64,000 nt of DNA, from NCBI GenBank assembly GCA_024529925.1, contig JAFEUB010001461.1, positions 252,501 through 316,500 on the forward strand, given 5' to 3'. This document shows positions 50,399 to 62,300 of this stretch, in pieces. Under the pieces are notes generated by a model. It saw only the letters and a program-made list of their open reading frames with translations. It searched no databases and was not told the DNA's origin. This DNA is from Ophthalmolycus amberensis (Eukaryota > Chordata > Actinopteri > Perciformes > Zoarcidae). Positions within the stretch are counted from its first letter, which is position 1. Each line of letters opens with the position of its first letter. A program made the translations under genes and the position numbers.

Positions 50399-53300
50399 GA
50401 CGTTCAGAGAAGTGTTTGGTTTTAAATGACAGCAGAATTTCACTTAATGGTAAAACATCTTTTTTCAAACGACACCGTTTATCACAACCAGAAGCTGTAA
50501 AACGGTCATAATCGTCACACTATGATATTTCCGAGGGTCCTTGAACACATCACGTGATGAACGTGCCACAACCGTACTTTTCGGACTATTTGCCGCTACT
50601 TTTTACCCCACGCTTTGAGGCGTCGGTTTATAGTCCGGTGCGCTTTATATACGGATTTTTCCTTAGCTTTTCTCCGCCACAACAACAACCGCAACTTCCG
50701 GTTCCGGTCTAACACAACATTTACTAGCTCCCGACACAGAACAGTTGCTACCAGCAACCCCTCTGCTACCAGCTGTTACTGACAGGGTCGCTACAATATG
50801 GATGAAGTACCTTTGACCTACCTCTCACTAGGACTGTTAACAAAAAAGGTTGAACGGCAAGATGCTTTTAACAGTACATGTCCGACTCGCTAGCTTCTAA
50901 GCTAATTTTAACATTACCACCAATGGGGAAATGCTAACCGTGATTAGCATTAGCGAATATATAATATATCTTTGTACATCTTTTCATGCAGACATACTTG
51001 CATTACAGACTAAGGTCTCTCAAGGCTACCAAACGAAAAGCAATGAGGCAATAACTGTTGTTGCTCATAGTTCTGAATAGCTGTTGTGCTAGCAGCAACT
51101 GGCCAAGCCAGTTAGCCGTAAATGCTATTCAGAGCTATGAGCAACGTAGACGCGCTGCATGAGAATAGCAACTTTTTCTCAAGTCTGCCAGTGGATCCTA
51201 ACAGCGTGGAGCAGTGTGAAAGAATCCACCATCACCAACGGGTTCCGAAAGGCTGGACTACTGCGAGATGAGGAGGACAGCGCAATGAGGAGGACAGCGC
51301 AATGAGGAGGACAGCGCAATGAGGAGGACAGCGCAATGAGGAGGACAGCGCAATGAGGAGGACAGCGCAATGAGGAGGACAGCGCAATGAGGAGGACAGC
51401 GCAATGAGGAGGACAGCGCAAGCTCAGGGACGGATTTGCCTCGGGAGCAAAGTGACACAGGGTGCAGACGAAAGACTGACTGCAAGCACGAACGAAGCAA
51501 TTCTGAGGCTGTTTAATTCCGACACTGAAGAAGAGGACTTCAATGGTTTTAGTGCACAGGAGGACGAAGGCGATCGCGATCCTGTGTCGATCCAGCCACT
51601 TTCCGGCTCGGATCAGAGGGATTACCGGTACCGTAAACCACTTCCCGGCTTGGACCTGTGCGGAGCGCGTGGAGACGCCTCCTAGTTGACTTATGACCGT
51701 TTTTTACAGTTCTACAAAACTTGTTCTACAGTTCTACAAAACTTGTTCAAGAGTTTTTTTGTGTGCGTGTTTTTGAGTGAGAGAAATAAATCATCTTGGT
51801 TTGCAATATAACTCTGCTGTCTTAGTACTGTAACCAAGTGGAACTGACGGGGTGTAACTATTGGGTCCATCGGACCGGTAATGAGGTGCACGGTCCTGAT
51901 TAGGTGAAAAGAGGCACCTGCTGGCAACTCGCGTCCTGTGTCTTTCTCTCCGCCGTCACGAGCGGCTGTGCTGAATCTGCTCTCTGTCTCCGCCGCCACA
52001 AGCGGGGGGGGGGGGGGGAGTACACCTGCTTTCTCTCCCACCACAAGCGGAGCCGTATGGTGAGGCCGCATACGTTGCGTCAGTAGCGCAGTGTCTGAGA
52101 GGCGTCAGTTACGGAGGGGACAGCGTGTGTTTGGGGGATGGCTGTTTCAGGTATATATCATTTTATGTATTTCATGTGCTGGGGAAATTCAGTTTAATTA
52201 AGGAATATGTAATGGTGTCTTTGTGTTATTTTATAGTTTCCTGAGCAGTGCACCCAATGGTAGCTGGGGGGGAATCCAAGTGGGGGTGGCTGGGTTGCTG
52301 AACAGGTGTGTGGAAGTATAATCTTTTGGGTTGGTTTTCTGGTTATTGGCAGTTATTGGTGATTACTTATGTTTTTGTTTTCATTTCTTTTCTAGTTAGT
52401 GGGACGCTGCTTTGGTCTTTTTGTTTTGTTTATTTGGCTTTAAATTGTTTGTGATGCCGATCTTATCGCCTGGTCTGTGAACTCCTCCTGCCTGCTAAAC
52501 CAGCTGTCACTGGTTACGCCACATAGTTTGTACCAATAAAGCATTTATATTTTTATAACACTGCTTCCTGTGTGTATGTGCCTTTACGGTGTTGTGAACC
52601 GGATCTCTGTGGTAACTAGGTGCTACAGTACTACAAACTAAATGTACTTAAACGGTACTTATTGTGTAGTAAAACGGTTTGTACATGTTATTACATCATA
52701 CTGTCTCACCTGTCCGTCTCCGCTCTGTCTCTCTCCTTCCAGGTTTCCTTTCTCCTCGGCTTTGCTCTCCTCTTTACTGCGTCCTCCTTCCTCCTCTGTC
52801 TCCTTCTCTCCTTCATCCTCCTCCTCCTCCTCCTCCTCCTCCACCACCACCACCACCTCGTCCTCCTTCTCCTCCTCCGTCGGGCCGTCGGCTGCAGGTG
52901 GTTTAAGCTCGCTGGCTGCAGGAGGAGCTTCTTCATCGCTGTACTGCTCAGCTTCCTCCTCCGCTCCCTGAAAGAGGAAGATGAGTTTTAACAGTTAAAT
53001 ACTGAAATGTTTATTAGTCCAAACGTCACCTTTAATTGTGACTTATTTAGTGGAGAATAAACATTTATTACAGAGAAAAACATTTGAACTAAATTCAGTT
53101 CATGATTCTACTTTGAACAGAACTCGTGTGGTTTTTATTTCACTATTATTATTATATTTCTTATTTATGTCTGTTTAAGATAAAAACATCTTTTCAGCCG
53201 CATGTTGTGCATCAAAAGAGTAAACATAATCTGTAATTATTATTTATATTATTATTTAGTGGGTTGATTCTAACAGACTGAAATAAATATAACACTTAAA

Positions 53301-56300
53301 AACGTATCACAATATTAATGAGGATAAATACGAGGGGTGGGAATCACCAGAGGTCCCGCGATACGATATCACGATACTACGATATTATCACGATACTGCG
53401 ATATCCTGAGTATTGCGATAACATAGGCCTATATTGCGATTTATTACTTTTTTCAACTTCAAATGATGTCCCCAACGGAAAACTGTGTCAACATGTTTTA
53501 TCTGATAAGATCAAGTTTTCAGTCTGTTCATCTCACTTCAATCATTTTTATTGCAGCAGAATATGATTGTCAAGCAGACAGACTGACCAACAATGTCATA
53601 AATGTTGCATGAACCTGACAAACTGAACTGTTTGTATTACTACATAGTCCAACTTAACTAAATGCAAACGTGTGGACTCAGCATATGAACTATAACTTAT
53701 ATAAGTAGGATATAAGTTATATAACTCAGTATATGAACTATAACTTGTATAAGTAGGATATTAGAGTTATATAACTCAGTATATGAACTATAACTTATAT
53801 AAGTAGGATATTAGAGTTATATAACTCAGTATATGAACTATAACTTATATAAGTAGGATATAAGTTATATAACTCAGTATATGAACTATAACTTATATAA
53901 GTAGGATATTAGAGTTATATAACTCAGCATATGAACTATAACTTATATAAGTAGGATATTAGAGTTACATAACTCAGTATATGAACTATAACTTATATAA
54001 GTAGGATATAAGTTATATAACTCAGTATATGAACTATAACTTATATAAGTAGGATATTAGAGTTACATAACTCAGTATATGAACTATAACTTATATAAGT
54101 AGGATATTAGAGTTATATAACTCAGCATATGAACTATAACTTATATAAGTAGGATATTAGAGCTATATAACTCAGTATATGAACTATAACTTGTATAAGT
54201 AGGATATTAGAGTTATATAACTCAGTATATGAACTATAACTTATATAAGTAGGATATTAGAGTTATATAACTCAGTATATGAACTATAACTTATATAAGT
54301 AGGATATTAGAGTTATATAACTCAGTATATGAACTATAACTTGTATAAGTAGGATATTAGAGTTATATAACTCAGTATATGAACTATGACTTATATAAGT
54401 AGGATATTAGAGTTATATAACTCAGTATATGAACTATAACTTGTATAAGTAGGATATTAGAGTTATATAACTCAGTATATGAACTATAACTTGTATAAGT
54501 AGGATATTAGCGTTATATAACTCAGTATATGAACTATAACTTGTATAAGTAGGATATTAGAGTTATATAACTCAGTATATGAACTATAACTTGTATAAGT
54601 AGGATATTAGAGCTATATAACTCAGTATATGAACTATAACTTGTATAAGTAGGATATAAGTTATATAACTCAGTATATGAACTATAACTTGTATAAGTAG
54701 GATATTAGAGTTATATAACTCAGTATATGAACTATAACTTATATAAGTAGGATATAAGTTATATAACTCAGTATATGAACTATAACTTGTATAAGTAGGA
54801 TATTAGAGTTATATAACTCAGTATATGAACTATAACTTATATAAGTAGGATATTAGAGCTATATAACTCAGTATATGAACTATAACTTATATAAGTAGGA
54901 TATAAGTTATATAACTCAGTATATGAACTATAACTTATATAAGTAGGATATAAGTTACATAACTCAGTATATGAACTATAACTTATATAAGTAGGATATA
55001 AGTTATATAACTCAGTATATGAACTATAACTTGTATAAGTAGGATATTAGAGTTACATAACTCAGTATATGAACTATAACTTATATAAGTAGGATATTAG
55101 AGTTATATAACTCAGTATATGAACTATAACTTATATAAGTAGGATATTAGAGTTATATAACTCAGTATATGAACTATAACTTATATAAGTAGGATATAAG
55201 TTATATAACTCAGTATATGAACTATAACTTATATAAGTAGGATATAAGTTATATAACTCAGTATATGAACTATAACTTCTATAAGTAGGATATTAGAGTT
55301 ATATAACTCAGTATATGAACTATAACTTCTATAAGTAGGATATTAGAGTTATATAACTCAGTATATGAACTATAACTTATATAAGTAGGATATAAGTTAT
55401 ATAACTCAGCATATGAACTATAACTTCTATAAGTAGGATATTAGAGTTATATAACTCAGTATATGAACTATAACTTCTATAAGTAGGATATTAGAGTTAT
55501 ATAACTCAGTATATGAACTATAACTTCTATAAGTAGGATATTAGAGTTATATAACTCAGTATATGAACTATAACTTCTATAAGCAGGATATTAGAGTTAT
55601 ATAACTCAGTATATGAACTATAACTTATATAAGTAGGATATTAGAGTTATATAACTCAGTATATGAACTATAACTTATATAAGTAGGATATTAGAGTTAT
55701 ATAACTCAGCATATGAACTATAACTTGTATAAGTAGGATATTAGAGTTATATAACTCAGTATATGAACTATAACTTATATAAGTAGGATATTAGTTATAT
55801 AACTCAGCATATGAACTATAACTTATATAAGTAGGATATTAGAGTTATATAACTCAGCATATGAACTATAACTTATATAAGCAGGATATTAGAGTTATAT
55901 AACTCAGCATATGAACTATAACTTGTATAAGTAGGATATTAGAGTTATATAACTCAGCATATGAACTATAACTTGTATAAGTAGGATATTAGAGTTATAT
56001 AACTCAGTATATGAACTATAACTTATATAAGTAGGATATTAGAGTTATATAACTCAGCATATGAACTATAACTTGTATAAGTAGGATATTAGAGTTATAT
56101 AACTCAGTATATGAACTATAACTTATATAAGTAGGATATTAGAGTTATATAACTCAGCATATGAACTATAACTTGTATAAGTAGGATATTAGAGTTATAT
56201 AACTCAGTATATGAACTATAACTTATATAAGTAGGATATTAGAGTTATATAACTCAGCATATGAACTATAACTTATATAAGTAGGATATTAGAGCTATAT

Positions 56301-59300
56301 AACTCAGTATATGAACTATAACTTGTATAAGTAGGATATTAGAGTTATATAACTCAGTATATGAACTATAACTTATATAAGTAGGATATAAGTTATATAA
56401 CTCAGTATATGAACTATAACTTATATAAGTAGGATATTAGAGTTATATAACTCAGCATATGAACTATAACTTATATAAGTAGGATATTAGAGTTACATAA
56501 CTCAGTATATGAACTATAACTTATATAAGTAGGATATAAGTTATATAACTCAGTATATGAACTATAACTTATATAAGTAGGATATTAGAGTTACATAACT
56601 CAGTATATGAACTATAACTTATATAAGTAGGATATTAGAGTTATATAACTCAGCATATGAACTATAACTTATATAAGTAGGATATTAGAGCTATATAACT
56701 CAGTATATGAACTATAACTTGTATAAGTAGGATATTAGAGTTATATAACTCAGTATATGAACTATAACTTATATAAGTAGGATATTAGAGTTATATAACT
56801 CAGTATATGAACTATAACTTATATAAGTAGGATATTAGAGTTATATAACTCAGTATATGAACTATAACTTGTATAAGTAGGATATTAGAGTTATATAACT
56901 CAGTATATGAACTATAACTTATATAAGTAGGATATTAGAGTTATATAACTCAGTATATGAACTATAACTTGTATAAGTAGGATATTAGAGTTATATAACT
57001 CAGTATATGAACTATAACTTGTATAAGTAGGATATTAGTTATATAACTCAGTATATGAACTATAACTTGTATAAGTAGGATATTAGAGTTATATAACTCA
57101 GTATATGAACTATAACTTGTATAAGTAGGATATTAGAGCTATATAACTCAGTATATGAACTATAACTTGTATAAGTAGGATATAAGTTATATAACTCAGT
57201 ATATGAACTATAACTTGTATAAGTAGGATATTAGAGTTATATAACTCAGTATATGAACTATAACTTATATAAGTAGGATATAAGTTATATAACTCAGTAT
57301 ATGAACTATAACTTGTATAAGTAGGATATTAGAGTTATATAACTCAGTATATGAACTATAACTTATATAAGTAGGATATTAGAGCTATATAACTCAGTAT
57401 ATGAACTATAACTTATATAAGTAGGATATAAGTTATATAACTCAGTATATGAACTATAACTTATATAAGTAGGATATAAGTTACATAACTCAGTATATGA
57501 ACTATAACTTATATAAGTAGGATATAAGTTATATAACTCAGTATATGAACTATAACTTGTATAAGTAGGATATTAGAGTTACATAACTCAGTATATGAAC
57601 TATAACTTATATAAGTAGGATATTAGAGTTATATAACTCAGTATATGAACTATAACTTATATAAGTAGGATATTAGAGTTATATAACTCAGCATATGAAC
57701 TATAACTTGTATAAGTAGGATATTAGAGTTATATAACTCAGTATATGAACTATAACTTATATAAGTAGGATATTAGTTATATAACTCAGCATATGAACTA
57801 TAACTTATATAAGTAGGATATTAGAGTTATATAACTCAGCATATGAACTATAACTTATATAAGCAGGATATTAGAGTTATATAACTCAGCATATGAACTA
57901 TAACTTGTATAAGTAGGATATTAGAGTTATATAACTCAGCATATGAACTATAACTTGTATAAGTAGGATATTAGAGTTATATAACTCAGTATATGAACTA
58001 TAACTTATATAAGTAGGATATTAGAGTTATATAACTCAGCATATGAACTATAACTTGTATAAGTAGGATATTAGAGTTATATAACTCAGTATATGAACTA
58101 TAACTTATATAAGTAGGATATTAGAGTTATATAACTCAGCATATGAACTATAACTTGTATAAGTAGGATATTAGAGTTATATAACTCAGTATATGAACTA
58201 TAACTTATATAAGTAGGATATTAGAGTTATATAACTCAGCATATGAACTATAACTTATATAAGTAGGATATTAGAGCTATATAACTCAGTATATGAACTA
58301 TAACTTGTATAAGTAGGATATTAGAGTTATATAACTCAGTATATGAACTATAACTTATATAAGTAGGATATTAGAGTTATATAACTCAGTATATGAACTA
58401 TAACTTATATAAGTAGGATATAAGTTATATAACTCAGTATATGAACTATAACTTATATAAGTAGGATATTAGAGTTATATAACTCAGCATATGAACTATA
58501 ACTTATATAAGTAGGATATTAGAGTTACATAACTCAGTATATGAACTATAACTTATATAAGTAGGATATAAGTTATATAACTCAGTATATGAACTATAAC
58601 TTATATAAGTAGGATATTAGAGTTACATAACTCAGTATATGAACTATAACTTATATAAGTAGGATATTAGAGTTATATAACTCAGCATATGAACTATAAC
58701 TTATATAAGTAGGATATTAGAGCTATATAACTCAGTATATGAACTATAACTTGTATAAGTAGGATATTAGAGTTATATAACTCAGTATATGAACTATAAC
58801 TTATATAAGTAGGATATTAGAGTTATATAACTCAGTATATGAACTATAACTTATATAAGTAGGATATTAGAGTTATATAACTCAGTATATGAACTATAAC
58901 TTGTATAAGTAGGATATTAGAGTTATATAACTCAGTATATGAACTATAACTTATATAAGTAGGATATTAGAGTTATATAACTCAGTATATGAACTATAAC
59001 TTGTATAAGTAGGATATTAGAGTTATATAACTCAGTATATGAACTATAACTTGTATAAGTAGGATATTAGAGTTATATAACTCAGTATATGAACTATAAC
59101 TTGTATAAGTAGGATATTAGAGTTATATAACTCAGTATATGAACTATAACTTGTATAAGTAGGATATTAGAGCTATATAACTCAGTATATGAACTATAAC
59201 TTGTATAAGTAGGATATAAGTTATATAACTCAGTATATGAACTATAACTTGTATAAGTAGGATATTAGAGTTATATAACTCAGTATATGAACTATAACTT

Positions 59301-62300
59301 ATATAAGTAGGATATAAGTTATATAACTCAGTATATGAACTATAACTTGTATAAGTAGGATATTAGAGTTATATAACTCAGTATATGAACTATAACTTAT
59401 ATAAGTAGGATATAAGTTACATAACTCAGTATATGAACTATAACTTATATAAGTAGGATATAAGTTATATAACTCAGTATATGAACTATAACTTGTATAA
59501 GTAGGATATTAGAGTTACATAACTCAGTATATGAACTATAACTTATATAAGTAGGATATTAGAGTTATATAACTCAGTATATGAACTATAACTTGTATAA
59601 GTAGGATATTAGAGTTATATAACTCAGTATATGAACTATAACTTATATAAGTAGGATATAAGTTATATAACTCAGTATATGAACTATAACTTGTATAAGT
59701 AGGATATTAGAGTTATATAACTCAGTATATGAACTATAACTTATATAAGTAGGATATTAGAGCTATATAACTCAGTATATGAACTATAACTTATATAAGT
59801 AGGATATAAGTTATATAACTCAGTATATGAACTATAACTTATATAAGTAGGATATAAGTTACATAACTCAGTATATGAACTATAACTTATATAAGTAGGA
59901 TATAAGTTATATAACTCAGTATATGAACTATAACTTGTATAAGTAGGATATTAGAGTTACATAACTCAGTATATGAACTATAACTTGTATAAGTAGGATA
60001 TTAGAGTTACATAACTCAGTATATGAACTATAACTTATATAAGTAGGATATTAGAGTTATATAACTCAGTATATGAACTATAACTTATATAAGTAGGATA
60101 TTAGAGTTATATAACTCAGTATATGAACTATAACTTATATAAGTAGGATATAAGTTATATAACTCAGTATATGAACTATAACTTATATAAGTAGGATATA
60201 AGTTATATAACTCAGTATATGAACTATAACTTCTATAAGTAGGATATTAGAGTTATATAACTCAGTATATGAACTATAACTTCTATAAGTAGGATATTAG
60301 AGTTATATAACTCAGTATATGAACTATAACTTATATAAGTAGGATATAAGTTATATAACTCAGCATATGAACTATAACTTCTATAAGTAGGATATTAGAG
60401 TTATATAACTCAGTATATGAACTATAACTTCTATAAGTAGGATATTAGAGTTATATAACTCAGTATATGAACTATAACTTCTATAAGTAGGATATTAGAG
60501 TTATATAACTCAGTATATGAACTATAACTTCTATAAGCAGGATATTAGAGTTATATAACTCAGTATATGAACTATAACTTATATAAGTAGGATATTAGAG
60601 TTATATAACTCAGTATATGAACTATAACTTATATAAGTAGGATATTAGAGTTATATAACTCAGCATATGAACTATAACTTGTATAAGTAGGATATTAGAG
60701 TTATATAACTCAGTATATGAACTATAACTTATATAAGTAGGATATTAGTTATATAACTCAGTATATGAACTATAACTTATATAAGTAGGATATTAGAGTT
60801 ACATAACTCAGTATATGAACTATAACTTATATAAGTAGGATATTAGAGTTATATAACTCAGCATATGAACTATAACTTATATAAGTAGGATATTAGAGCT
60901 ATATAACTCAGTATATGAACTATAACTTGTATAAGTAGGATATTAGAGTTATATAACTCAGTATATGAACTATAACTTATATAAGTAGGATATTAGAGTT
61001 ATATAACTCAGTATATGAACTATAACTTATATAAGTAGGATATTAGAGTTATATAACTCAGTATATGAACTATAACTTGTATAAGTAGGATATTAGAGTT
61101 ATATAACTCAGTATATGAACTATAACTTATATAAGTAGGATATTAGAGTTATATAACTCAGTATATGAACTATAACTTGTATAAGTAGGATATTAGAGTT
61201 ATATAACTCAGTATATGAACTATAACTTGTATAAGTAGGATATTAGAGTTATATAACTCAGTATATGAACTATAACTTGTATAAGTAGGATATTAGAGTT
61301 ATATAACTCAGTATATGAACTATAACTTGTATAAGTAGGATATTAGAGCTATATAACTCAGTATATGAACTATAACTTGTATAAGTAGGATATAAGTTAT
61401 ATAACTCAGTATATGAACTATAACTTGTATAAGTAGGATATTAGAGTTATATAACTCAGTATATGAACTATAACTTATATAAGTAGGATATAAGTTATAT
61501 AACTCAGTATATGAACTATAACTTGTATAAGTAGGATATTAGAGTTATATAACTCAGTATATGAACTATAACTTATATAAGTAGGATATTAGAGCTATAT
61601 AACTCAGTATATGAACTATAACTTATATAAGTAGGATATAAGTTATATAACTCAGTATATGAACTATAACTTATATAAGTAGGATATAAGTTACATAACT
61701 CAGTATATGAACTATAACTTATATAAGTAGGATATAAGTTATATAACTCAGTATATGAACTATAACTTGTATAAGTAGGATATTAGAGTTACATAACTCA
61801 GTATATGAACTATAACTTATATAAGTAGGATATTAGAGTTATATAACTCAGTATATGAACTATAACTTATATAAGTAGGATATTAGAGTTATATAACTCA
61901 GTATATGAACTATAACTTATATAAGTAGGATATAAGTTATATAACTCAGTATATGAACTATAACTTATATAAGTAGGATATAAGTTATATAACTCAGTAT
62001 ATGAACTATAACTTCTATAAGTAGGATATTAGAGTTATATAACTCAGTATATGAACTATAACTTCTATAAGTAGGATATTAGAGTTATATAACTCAGTAT
62101 ATGAACTATAACTTATATAAGTAGGATATAAGTTATATAACTCAGCATATGAACTATAACTTCTATAAGTAGGATATTAGAGTTATATAACTCAGTATAT
62201 GAACTATAACTTCTATAAGTAGGATATTAGAGTTATATAACTCAGTATATGAACTATAACTTCTATAAGTAGGATATTAGAGTTATATAACTCAGTATAT

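Noticed and set aside
51404..51685. 93-codon plus-strand frame as an independent host gene
   Set aside because: Its LFNSDTEEEDFNGF part fits the tail of a pogo-like transposase, continuous with the motif before the 17-bp array.
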